DNA from: Candidatus Bathyarchaeota archaeon
GTDB taxonomy: Archaea; Thermoproteota; Bathyarchaeia; TCS64
Length of the DNA: 7,681 nt
Direction: 5' to 3'
Assembly (NCBI GenBank): GCA_030602935.1
Contig: JAUVYU010000025.1
Location: 1 to 7,681, forward strand
Positions within the stretch are counted from its first letter, which is position 1, and each line of letters starts with the position of its first letter. The position numbers and the translations under genes were made by a program. Positions 1-6,257 of the stretch are shown piece after piece. The notes below the pieces were generated by a model. The model was not told the origin of the DNA, did not search any database, and worked only from the letters and a program-made list of their open reading frames with translations.

Positions 1-903
1 CAGGAACTCGAATTTTACTCCCTCTCTCTCCGCTTCGTCGATCTCCTTTGTGTGGGCAGGCATCTCGGGCCTCTGCCTCCTGTAGACGATGGTCACCTCG
101 TCAGGGCCGAGCCTGATGGCGGACCTCACGGAGTCTATCGCCACGTCTCCACCGCCGATCACCGCCACCCTTCCCTCCAGCCTCGGCTTCTCCTCGGAGT
201 GGGCTTCCTTCAGAATCTCCAGAGCATGGTACACCCCCTCCAGATCCTCCCCCTCTATGTTCAGGGAGAGGTTCTCGGGAGCGCCCACCGCCACGAACAA
301 GGCCCCGTACCCCTGGTCCCATATGTCGCCGAGGAACAGGTCCCTCCCGATATCGACGTTGGTCTTGACATCGACACCTGAGTCGATGATATATCTGATG
401 TCGGCGTCGAGCACCTCCTCAGGCAGCCTGTAGAGGGGGAGGCAGGTCCTGAGCATGCCCCCGGGCTTCGAGTCCCTTTCGAAGACGGTCACTTGGTAGC
501 CCATCTTGACAAGCTCGAAGGCCGCCGTCAATCCTGCTGGTCCAGCACCGATTATGGCCACCTTCTCCTCCCTCGTCTTCTGGTAGGGTTCTGCCTGAGC
601 CGTCAGCTCCAGTGAGAGTTCGGCCTCCGAGGCCACGCGTTTGAGGAGCCGGATGCTGACCGGGGAGTCAAAGTTGTTCCTCTGGCATGCGTCCTCACAC
701 GGCGCGAAGCAAACCCTACCGCATACCGATGGGAAGGGGATCCGCCTCCTGATGACCTCAAGGGCCTCGCCGAATCTGCCATGGGACATCAGAGAAGCGT
801 AAGCCTGCACGTTGACGTGCGCTGGGCATGCGGCCCGGCAGGGCGGATAGAACTTTTCAATGGCTTCAGTCGGACATTCGCCGTCTCTACAAACTTGATT
901 CAA
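1..903 (-). CDS. GltD/NfnB-like Fe-S, FAD and NAD(P) oxidoreductase, partial (C-terminus off the left edge)
   Basis: The minus strand is open for 301 codons from 903 to the window edge. From the first codon, the N-terminal Fe-S domain runs to about residue 80, with Cys at about 5, 10, 22, 26, 61, 65, 69 and 73. It contains PPCRAACPAHVNVQ and PSVCGRVC, the pattern of the GltD-type dicluster domain. An FAD Rossmann motif follows (AIIGAGPAGLTAA, about 117-126), then a second dinucleotide motif (VAVIGGGDVAIDS, about 246-258) and VTIVYRRQRPEMPAHTKEI, typical of the NAD(P)-binding half. By family it would move electrons between NAD(P)H and a partner through FAD and Fe-S clusters in the cytoplasm; the partner cannot be told. 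The start is uncertain. The first codon after an in-frame TAA is TTG (903-901), no good Shine-Dalgarno precedes it, and an HdrA-like remnant lies upstream in the same frame. It may be a 5'-truncated gene or the surviving part of a larger fusion. Confidence 0.85.
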   Translation of the reverse strand, partial: MNQVCRDGECPTEAIEKFYPPCRAACPAHVNVQAYASLMSHGRFGEALEVIRRRIPFPSVCGRVCFAPCEDACQRNNFDSPVSIRLLKRVASEAELSLELTAQAEPYQKTREEKVAIIGAGPAGLTAAFELVKMGYQVTVFERDSKPGGMLRTCLPLYRLPEEVLDADIRYIIDSGVDVKTNVDIGRDLFLGDIWDQGYGALFVAVGAPENLSLNIEGEDLEGVYHALEILKEAHSEEKPRLEGRVAVIGGGDVAIDSVRSAIRLGPDEVTIVYRRQRPEMPAHTKEIDEAEREGVKFEFL

Positions 904-1110
904 TTATCTTTTCCAGCCTTTTTGTTTTACGAAATTGTGGTCAGAGATTATTTGTAACAAGCATTGTGTGTGGATCCCCATGCACGGCGTACGCTCAAAG
1001 GGGTTAACATTCAATCCAGCGTCACAGAGAACGAGAGCCACTTTGACCCCAAAAACCCCAAAACCAACGATGAGAGCAGAGCCGGATTCTTCGTGCGACG
1101 TGGGCATCAC
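904..1110 (-). pseudogene. HdrA-like FAD-binding N-terminal remnant
   Basis: This 68-codon minus-strand reading frame (GTG at 1110, TAA at 906-904) contains SALIVGFGVFGVKVALVLCD and then FERTPCMGIHTQ. The first part matches the dinucleotide-binding start of heterodisulfide reductase subunit A and related flavoproteins (GxGxxG, then an acidic residue ending the second strand). The second part resembles the VEKxPxIGGHMAQ stretch that follows in HdrA. After that the similarity stops: the Thr-Phe-Pro and Cys-rich segment expected next is absent, and the frame ends in a short unrelated tail. The stop is immediately followed, in the same frame, by the GltD-like gene. The most likely reading is a decayed fragment of an HdrA-type domain, perhaps once fused to that gene. 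A short expressed peptide is less likely. Confidence 0.5.
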
Positions 1111-1358
1111 CTGTGAGATCTAACGAAACCTATGCAATTCTCATATCCGCTACGATTTAAGGGGCTCATGTCAAGACTCTCGATTCAATTCATGAAGCAC
1201 ACAGTTCAAATGTCCACCTTGATTATTGCATAAAAAGGTTATGACCTTAAAGGACATTCTCATACCAATATCTACGCTGATTATAGAGATGATCTACGAC
1301 AGACTTGTGATATTCCTCGGGAGCCTTGGCATTCTGCAATGAAGCTAGACATTGAGCA
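1111..1358. other. Intergenic region without a supported gene
   Basis: This AT-rich stretch lies between the HdrA-like remnant and the signal peptidase stop. No RNA gene was recognised. On the plus strand a 33-codon frame (ATG 1241 to TGA 1342) would encode a short hydrophobic peptide with no homology I recognise; I do not call it a gene. A TATA-like run (GCATAAAAA, 1228-1236, or TTTTTATGC on the minus strand) could serve minus-strand transcription toward the remnant, but nothing confirms it. Confidence 0.5.
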
Positions 1359-2396
1359 TTACTCAACGTCTGAGTAGACTATATCAGAGTCCTCCGTATC
1401 AAGGAGGACCGCAACAGAGCCTCTTATCCAACGACTTAGTGAGATCAGAGGCTGGAACCCTCGACGTTTAGCCGCCATGAGTAGCAGGAAGAGGACGCAT
1501 CCAGGCAGCGTGAGTAGGGCGAACAGGTTGAATGCCTGATAGTACTGGGGGGTCTCCTGCAATAGGAGCCACGTGATGGGGACCGTGCTTCCCCTGGTGT
1601 TCCACCACAGGCTGGGCGTCAGCCCGGTCATCTTCCAGACCAGATCACATCCCAAGGGTATCATGGTCAGCACGAAATGGTAGAGCCAGAGCATGAGCCC
1701 CATGTCGTCGTCCTCGAATGCCAGTGGGGTGACAACGCATCCTATGTACCACACGGCTAACGCCAGCAGCTCCAGCTCAAGATGCCTGTCAGGCCAGTTC
1801 AGAAGAACGACGATTATCAAAGGGCTCGACAGGAATGGGATCAGTGTCCACCAGCGAAAGGCACCGCCGATCTTCTCCGCCCTCTTAATGGGCATGATGT
1901 AATCGGCGAAGAAGATCAGTATCATGAGTACGGCCACTAGGCCGAACCCCCTGGTGGTCTTGATGAAGAGGGGGAAATACCCCATGATGGGGAACCTGCC
2001 TACCACCTTTCCTATCACATTATCCTCGCTCACCGGTTGACTGTCCTCAACCGTATTGTGATCTCCCTTCGTCGCAAAGAACCACTCACCGTTCAGCTCC
2101 ACCTTTCTGACAGCCCTGTGAACGATGTACTCATCAGAAGAATAGGACCTCGAGAAGACGAGGATATCCCCCTCGGGAGGCGGTCCAGCCTCGACCTCGT
2201 CGAAATCCTGGATCTGCCCCACCAGGATGAAATCTCCGACACCCAGCGTGGGAATCATACTCTGCGATACGACCACCATTACAGGGTACTCCGTCTTCAG
2301 GGTGGATTTCAGGACGAATATCCCGCCGAAGGCCACGATGGCTAGAAAGATGAAAAAGAGGAAATACTTGGCGTACTCCCTTAGAGTCTCACCCAA
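1359..2396 (-). CDS. Archaeal signal peptidase I (S26B, Sec11-like) with multi-spanning C-terminal extension
   Basis: This is a membrane serine protease that would remove signal peptides from secreted proteins on the outer face of the cytoplasmic membrane. A membrane segment at about 11-29 is followed by the box with SQSMIPTLGVGD (nucleophile Ser46), then EYIVHRAV (His93) and ATKGDHNTVEDSQPV (Asp112, Asp118). The use of His rather than Lys is the archaeal/ER (S26B) type. The catalytic part ends near residue 147. About 200 further residues contain roughly five hydrophobic segments (about 151-169, 182-199, 208-226, 232-253 and 287-308) and an acidic tail, so at 345 aa it is much longer than usual archaeal enzymes. 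The start is TTG at 2396, since no ATG or GTG lies upstream in the open frame. It begins 14 bases after the TFE-beta-like gene, so co-transcription is likely. The job of the extension is unknown. Confidence 0.88.
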   Translation of the reverse strand: MGETLREYAKYFLFFIFLAIVAFGGIFVLKSTLKTEYPVMVVVSQSMIPTLGVGDFILVGQIQDFDEVEAGPPPEGDILVFSRSYSSDEYIVHRAVRKVELNGEWFFATKGDHNTVEDSQPVSEDNVIGKVVGRFPIMGYFPLFIKTTRGFGLVAVLMILIFFADYIMPIKRAEKIGGAFRWWTLIPFLSSPLIIVVLLNWPDRHLELELLALAVWYIGCVVTPLAFEDDDMGLMLWLYHFVLTMIPLGCDLVWKMTGLTPSLWWNTRGSTVPITWLLLQETPQYYQAFNLFALLTLPGCVLFLLLMAAKRRGFQPLISLSRWIRGSVAVLLDTEDSDIVYSDVE

Positions 2397-2410
2397 CTCA
2401 GGATCCCATC

Positions 2411-2809
2411 TCAGCTTTCCGGTTCTTCGACGGATGGCTCTTCCATTGGGACTTCAGGGGGCTCAAGGTTCGGGTCGATCCAGATTGTTAGACGGGGACA
2501 GTTGAGCGGGGAGATCTCCCCGCCAGTGAAGCATTTATCGATGTCTTGGCAGATCATGCAGGGACAGTTTTGGATCGAAGCGATGGTCACGGCCTTGGTC
2601 TGCGAGAACAGTTTATAGGTCCAGCGTCCGTTGTGGAGGACCTTTCTTCTCTCGACTGCGCCCTTCTCCTCAAATTTGATGGCTAACCTTGACCCTTCTC
2701 GACTTGTGACCCCGAGACTCTTCCACATGTCACTCTGGAGGATCCCCTCCTCCCCCGCCTCGAGGACGAGGGATAGGGCCATCCGCTCAAGCTTGTTGTT
2801 CTTAGGCAC
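2411..2809 (-). CDS. TFE-beta / RPC39-like transcription initiation factor (winged helix plus Fe-S domain)
   Basis: The 132-aa protein has an N-terminal helix-turn-helix region (about 5-68: a GILQSDMWKSLGVTSREGSR segment, then a basic wing around KGAVERRKVLHNGRWTYKL). A cysteine domain follows with C84-x2-C87-x5-C93-x10-C104 and the stretch GGEISPLNCPRLTIWI. From memory, this spacing and the GGEISPxNCxxxTxW signature match the C-terminal Fe-S domain of the RNA polymerase III subunit RPC39 and archaeal TFE-beta, which helps TFE-alpha and RNA polymerase open promoter DNA. An extra Cys82 and a Pro/Glu-rich acidic tail (113-132) are also present. The GTG start is supported by GAGGT at 2820-2816, six bases upstream. 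The gene lies 20 bases after the TBP gene and 14 bases before the signal peptidase. The context with TBP strongly favours a basal transcription role over a generic MarR-like regulator. Confidence 0.85.
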   Translation of the reverse strand: MPKNNKLERMALSLVLEAGEEGILQSDMWKSLGVTSREGSRLAIKFEEKGAVERRKVLHNGRWTYKLFSQTKAVTIASIQNCPCMICQDIDKCFTGGEISPLNCPRLTIWIDPNLEPPEVPMEEPSVEEPES

Positions 2810-2815
2810 GTTTCA

Positions 2816-2820
2816 ACCTC
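2816..2820 (-). promoter_or_regulatory. Ribosome binding site of the TFE-beta-like gene
   Basis: GAGGT followed by a six-base spacer precedes a GTG codon. This fixes the non-ATG start of the TFE-beta-like gene over the internal ATG at codon 10, and shows that leadered translation is used inside this operon. Confidence 0.6.
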
Positions 2821-2829
2821 TTAGACCCG

Positions 2830-3396
2830 CTAATCGTAGTAGATGAGCTCGTCTTCCTCGAGGATGCCGTGGAGCTTCTGTACAGCCTCCTTGACCATGT
2901 CCTCGTGCTTTGCTCCGGTACAGACGAGCTTCCCGCTTGCGAACAGGAGCATGACAACCTTCGGCACTGCCATCCTGTAGATGAGACCGGGGAACTGCTC
3001 AGGCTCGTACATCACGTTATCCATGATGTCAGCAGCGGTCTCAAGATCAATCTTGCCGTAAAGGTTCGCCGAAGCAACGATGTTCTGGATGACTATCTTC
3101 GGCTTCCCCAAGATGATTATCCCGTTGTTCTTCAGCTCCCGTACGACCTTGTTCACGGCACTTCGGGCCATCTTCTCCGACTTGGCCCCGGTGCAGACCA
3201 TCTTGCCGGAACCGAAGATCAGCGTTGCGGTCTTGGGACGCTTGAGCCTGAAGACGAGGCCCGGGAACTGCTTGGGCCTGTACTCAACGTTCCTGAAGAC
3301 TTTCATGATGGCCAGGAGGTCGATCTTCTGGTCGAGGGACGCAGAGGCGACCACGTTCTCGATGCTGATATCAATCTGTTTCACCATTTCATCCAT
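2830..3396 (-). CDS. tbp: TATA-box-binding protein (TBP)
   Basis: TBP binds the promoter TATA box and recruits TFB and RNA polymerase. Counted from the ATG at 3396, the 188-aa protein shows the classic two-fold repeat (about 6-88 and 98-180). Each half carries the same series: (Y/R)xPxQFPGL, then a strand with PK, LxFxSGKxVCTGAK and a helix. The DNA-intercalating Phe pairs are visible as F44/F61 and F135/F152. The C-terminus is short and acidic (EEDELIYYD). The frame is open to a GTG at 3432, which would add 12 residues. I prefer the ATG at 3396 because archaeal TBPs begin just before the first strand and GAGTG (3409-3405) sits eight bases upstream; the next ATG (3387) is also possible. It follows the unknown 108-aa gene and precedes the TFE-beta-like gene by 20 bases, so it is probably the second gene of an operon. 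Confidence 0.97.
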   Translation of the reverse strand: MDEMVKQIDISIENVVASASLDQKIDLLAIMKVFRNVEYRPKQFPGLVFRLKRPKTATLIFGSGKMVCTGAKSEKMARSAVNKVVRELKNNGIIILGKPKIVIQNIVASANLYGKIDLETAADIMDNVMYEPEQFPGLIYRMAVPKVVMLLFASGKLVCTGAKHEDMVKEAVQKLHGILEEDELIYYD

Positions 3397-3439
3397 TTCA
3401 TTCACACTCAACTTGCATGAAGGCCTAGGCACAACATCG

Positions 3440-3766
3440 CTATAGACTGTCCACCTTGTCCAAGAGATCGCTCGGAAGAAGGTCCTGATTAATTATCTCC
3501 ACGAGGGGAAACGAGTTCATGTTGGGCTCATGCAGGAGCTTCTCGCTTGAACTAATCTCTCCAGTGTAGGTATTGTATGTGATGAAGTTACCATCTACAG
3601 GCGTCTTCTCCTTCACGAAGTAGAGGAATATCTCGTTCAATGTACCGCCAATGATGAAGTACAAATGAGACACTCCGTTTGAAAGGTGCTGAATCACGTT
3701 CATCGATGGGGATGAGGCGACCAGCATCACTAGATCTCGCATGGATTTTAGTTGGACGAATTTCAT
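3440..3766 (-). CDS. Unknown 108-aa protein leading the TBP operon
   Basis: I do not recognise this protein. It begins MKFVQLKSMRDLVMLVASSP, then alternates short hydrophobic strands (VSHLYFIIGG, EIFLYFVKEK) with polar turns and ends in an acidic DLLPSDLLDKVDSL. No signal peptide, convincing membrane span, Cys motif or nucleotide-binding motif is visible, so a small soluble alpha/beta protein is likely. The frame is open upstream to a TTG at 3790, but the TATA box at 3796-3805 lies too close to that codon, so the ATG at 3766 is the better start. The stop falls 43 bases before the preferred TBP start (seven before the GTG alternative), and no strong promoter is evident in the gap, which suggests co-transcription with TBP. 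A role connected with transcription is only a guess from context. Confidence 0.65.
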   Translation of the reverse strand: MKFVQLKSMRDLVMLVASSPSMNVIQHLSNGVSHLYFIIGGTLNEIFLYFVKEKTPVDGNFITYNTYTGEISSSEKLLHEPNMNSFPLVEIINQDLLPSDLLDKVDSL

Positions 3767-3795
3767 AGCCTTCAGTATATAAAGGCCCAAACGGT

Positions 3796-3805
3796 TATTT
3801 ATATA
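3796..3805 (-). promoter_or_regulatory. TATA box of the unknown gene-TBP-TFE-beta-signal peptidase operon
   Basis: TATATAAATA on the minus strand, preceded by purines (AAAG) that could act as a BRE, is centred about 34 bases before the ATG at 3766. That would place the transcription start 8-10 bases upstream of the ATG. A second, overlapping possibility is TTTATATAC at 3783-3775, which is too close for this ATG but could serve the next ATG (3742). Confidence 0.55.
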
Positions 3806-3874
3806 CTTTAAATATTAAGCAACCAATTGAGAGACGAAAATGTCACATACAACATAAAGAGCATGTTACAAGTA

Positions 3875-3882
3875 TTTTAAAT
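3875..3882 (+). promoter_or_regulatory. TATA box of the DUF2079 gene
   Basis: TTTTAAAT is centred about 33 bases before the ATG at 3912 and 27 before the in-frame GTG at 3906. Either a short-leader transcript starting at the ATG or a leaderless one starting at the GTG would fit. The box lies in a 145-base AT-rich region shared with the divergent TBP operon. Confidence 0.45.
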
Positions 3883-3911
3883 CCCAACACCTTTACATAA
3901 TCACTGTGTAT

Positions 3912-5459
3912 ATGCATTTAAAAGAGACATTAATTAATAGAAAATACATTATCACGTTATCTCTATTCATATTAATATACACCCTAACATTCTCATATTT
4001 CACCTATCTAAAGCACCACAACCTCTCAAGCTACGGCTGGGACCTGGGGGTGTTCAACCAGCTATTCTACTCCTCGACGTACGGGGAAAAGCCACTCTAC
4101 TACACGCCGGACCTATACATGAACCCGCAGGGAAACTACTTCGCCATACATTTCAGCCCAATCCTGTTTACTCTATTCCCCCTGTACGCGTTCCACCCGG
4201 ACGCTGTGACCCTCCTAATCGCTAAATGCTTCGTCCTAGCTTTTGCCGCACTTCCCCTGTTCTACCTGACGAGGGAGATAACGGGAAGCGAGAAGGCCGC
4301 CTTGGCTGTGAGCCTGTCCTACCTCCTGCACCCGGGCGTCCAAGGCGCTAACTGGTTCGACTTTCAGCCCCAGGTCTTCATACCGCTCCTGGCCTTCTCC
4401 ACGTATCTCATGCTGGTAAAGGCAAGGTGGAGGCTCTACCTCCCGTTCCTTCTTCTCACGCTGTCGATACAGGAGCACGTCTTCTCGATCATGATGTCAA
4501 TAACATTGGGCTATTTGCTGGTCGCTCAACGGCGTGAGAGACCGCAGTCAATGAAGAAAAGGACCGAAATGAAGGCTGTCATGGCAACACTAATTGTTTG
4601 TGTGATCTTCTTCGGCGCGTCAAGGGGCTTCATTGAGAGTTTTCCCATAGAGCAGGAGTTTTCGGACGTGTATAGAGCCTCGGGAGTCTTCAGCGTAATC
4701 GGGTTCGAGGGGGACACGCTACAGATCCCCCTGTACGTCGTCAGCCACCTATTTGAGAGCCTGAGAGCATTCGCCCACGACTTCCACCTCAAGCTGCTGT
4801 ACATGGTATTGATGTTCGCCCCACTGCTACTCTTGCCCTTAAAGGACAGGTTCATCATCGCCAACCTTGCCCTGTTCCTGCCCTTCCTTGCCTCAAACTA
4901 CAACGCCTACTACATGGTGGGCTCCCATTACTCGCTCTATTTGCTGCCCTCAATATTCATCTCATTGGCATATTCACTGGGGAAACACGACGTCGACACC
5001 TACAGGCTCGCAAGGAAGATGCTGGTAGCCTCAGCGCTCACCATCCTAGTCGTCAGCCCCATCAGCCCCGTCTCAGCACGCCTCAACTCCTGCTGCTACC
5101 TCCTCTGGTACCCCAAGCCGAATAACAACCCAGTGGATGTCGCGAGGGTCCATGACGTTCTCAAGCTCGTCTCTAGGGACGCCTCCATACTGACCCAGAA
5201 CCATATCTTCCCACACGTTTCGTGCAGCGTCGACGCGTACCTTATCCCAGTGAAGAGCTACAACTCTGAACAGACTGAGATCATTGAACGTTACGTTGAC
5301 TCCCTGATAGGGAGGAGCGACATCGTCTTGTTAGACCTGACGTCAATTGACAGTTGGACGCGCTACACACTCGAGAGGCTGACAGCCAGCCCGGACTTCG
5401 CTGTCAACGCCATATCGCATGAAACCATCATGTACAGCCGGATAACCCATGAAGAATAA
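3912..5459 (+). CDS. DUF2079 family multi-spanning membrane protein (GT-C-like)
   Basis: The 515-aa protein has a membrane segment near the start (about 12-32), then the family-like block WDLGVFNQLFYSSTYGEKPL (Asp44) and FAIHFSPILFTLFPLYAF (His80). Further on are a helix pair, LHPGVQGANWFDFQPQ (Asp150) and TLSIQEHVF (Glu188). About ten hydrophobic segments reach to residue 390, and a roughly 120-residue hydrophilic C-terminal part, probably outside the cell, follows. DUF2079 proteins resemble GT-C glycosyltransferases, which use lipid-linked sugars on the outer membrane face. The acidic residue after the first span fits that fold, but no substrate can be named. An in-frame GTG at 3906 is an alternative start. 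The first 100 bases are markedly AT-rich compared with the rest. It is transcribed alone and converges on the racemase gene 29 bases away. Confidence 0.8.
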   Translation: MHLKETLINRKYIITLSLFILIYTLTFSYFTYLKHHNLSSYGWDLGVFNQLFYSSTYGEKPLYYTPDLYMNPQGNYFAIHFSPILFTLFPLYAFHPDAVTLLIAKCFVLAFAALPLFYLTREITGSEKAALAVSLSYLLHPGVQGANWFDFQPQVFIPLLAFSTYLMLVKARWRLYLPFLLLTLSIQEHVFSIMMSITLGYLLVAQRRERPQSMKKRTEMKAVMATLIVCVIFFGASRGFIESFPIEQEFSDVYRASGVFSVIGFEGDTLQIPLYVVSHLFESLRAFAHDFHLKLLYMVLMFAPLLLLPLKDRFIIANLALFLPFLASNYNAYYMVGSHYSLYLLPSIFISLAYSLGKHDVDTYRLARKMLVASALTILVVSPISPVSARLNSCCYLLWYPKPNNNPVDVARVHDVLKLVSRDASILTQNHIFPHVSCSVDAYLIPVKSYNSEQTEIIERYVDSLIGRSDIVLLDLTSIDSWTRYTLERLTASPDFAVNAISHETIMYSRITHEE

Positions 5460-5488
5460 CCTCCCGTCACGACTTACGCCGACTGATA

Positions 5489-6190
5489 TCAGATAAGGCC
5501 CAGAGCATGTCGAACAGCATATTCAGCTAGGACCTGGAGGGGATCGATCACGGGGATCGATAGGTCTCCGTCCTTCAGCACAAGAGAGACCTCCGTGCAG
5601 CCGCAAAGAATAGCTTGGACATCTTTGGTGATGAGCTCATCAGCCACTCGTAGAATGACCCCTCGCCCTTCCTGTAGGTCGCCTGCCTTGATGTGATCGT
5701 AGATCGCTTTCATGGTCTTGCTTTGCATATTTCTTGAGGGCACGATGATGTCCACGCCCTTGTCATTGAACCGACGTTCATAGATCCCGCTCTTCACCGT
5801 CCCGTCTGTCGCGATAAGCCCAGCACTCCTTGCATCAGGTAACCTATCTACGAACGCCTCGGCGGTTAACTCGATCATGTCGAGCACCGGGATACCCAGC
5901 TTGGCTCTCAGATCATCGATGAAGAAGTGGGCAGTATTACACGGTATGATGATGAAATCTGCCCCCGCCTGCTCCAGCGCCGCCCCAGCCGTGACCATCT
6001 CACCCAACGGGCTCGGACCTTCTCCGATAATAGCAGCGGTCCTGTCGGGCACCTTTGTGTTGCTGTAAATGATCGTGCGGGGATGATCACGATCCTTCTT
6101 GGCAGGAGTTGCCCTTATGATGCGGTAGTAGAGATCAGCTGTGGCCTCCGGACCCATTCCACCTAGTATACCTATGATCTTCTCATCCAT
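5489..6190 (-). CDS. Aspartate/glutamate racemase family protein
   Basis: This 233-aa protein belongs to the cofactor-independent two-cysteine racemases, which invert amino acids such as aspartate through a pair of Cys acid/bases. It opens with IGILGGMGPEATADLYYRI, the family N-terminus. The first catalytic Cys lies in IIIPCNTAHFF (Cys84) and the second in AILCGCTEVSLV (Cys198). The KVPDRT stretch (46-51) matches the substrate-binding region of the aspartate racemases. Both cysteines are present, so the enzyme should be active; aspartate is the likeliest substrate, but glutamate or another acid cannot be excluded. The start is ATG at 6190. It lies 67 bases after the PurF homologue on the same strand, so the two may be co-transcribed. 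A weak TATA-like CAAATAC about 36 bases upstream could also give it its own promoter. Confidence 0.88.
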   Translation of the reverse strand: MDEKIIGILGGMGPEATADLYYRIIRATPAKKDRDHPRTIIYSNTKVPDRTAAIIGEGPSPLGEMVTAGAALEQAGADFIIIPCNTAHFFIDDLRAKLGIPVLDMIELTAEAFVDRLPDARSAGLIATDGTVKSGIYERRFNDKGVDIIVPSRNMQSKTMKAIYDHIKAGDLQEGRGVILRVADELITKDVQAILCGCTEVSLVLKDGDLSIPVIDPLQVLAEYAVRHALGLI

Positions 6191-6257
6191 TGGGAACCCT
6201 TACAATTCTAGTTATGTTGGACGTATTTGATATTTGATTCCATGATATCTGAACGCT
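6191..6257 (-). other. Short spacer between the PurF homologue and racemase
   Basis: This 67-base AT-rich gap has no clear hairpin or T-run terminator. It contains a weak TATA-like element (around 6222-6231, minus strand) about 36 bases before the racemase ATG. Whether it separates two transcripts or lies within one cannot be decided from sequence alone. Confidence 0.3.

Noticed and set aside
52..433. Two overlapping plus-strand open frames of about 110 codons
   Set aside because: They lie opposite the GltD-like gene, whose minus-strand frame has clear family motifs; the plus-strand products are low-complexity and resemble nothing.
2411..2809. MarR- or Lrp-type one-domain regulator
   Set aside because: The helix-turn-helix alone would allow it, but the Fe-S cysteine spacing with GGEISPxNC and the TBP neighbour point to TFE-beta/RPC39.
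3397..3432. Twelve-residue N-terminal extension of TBP from the GTG at 3432
   Set aside because: Archaeal TBPs rarely carry it, and a better start (ATG 3396 with GAGTG eight bases upstream) is present; it is not excluded.
2869..3445. Long plus-strand open frames (up to 183 codons) opposite TBP
   Set aside because: They mirror the codon pattern of the well-conserved TBP gene and have no recognisable motif.
4236..4864. Minus-strand open frames within the DUF2079 gene
   Set aside because: They are antisense shadows; the plus-strand frame shows family motifs and membrane spans throughout.
5460..5488. Bidirectional terminator between the convergent DUF2079 and racemase genes
   Set aside because: No T-run or stable hairpin could be seen in the 29 bases.
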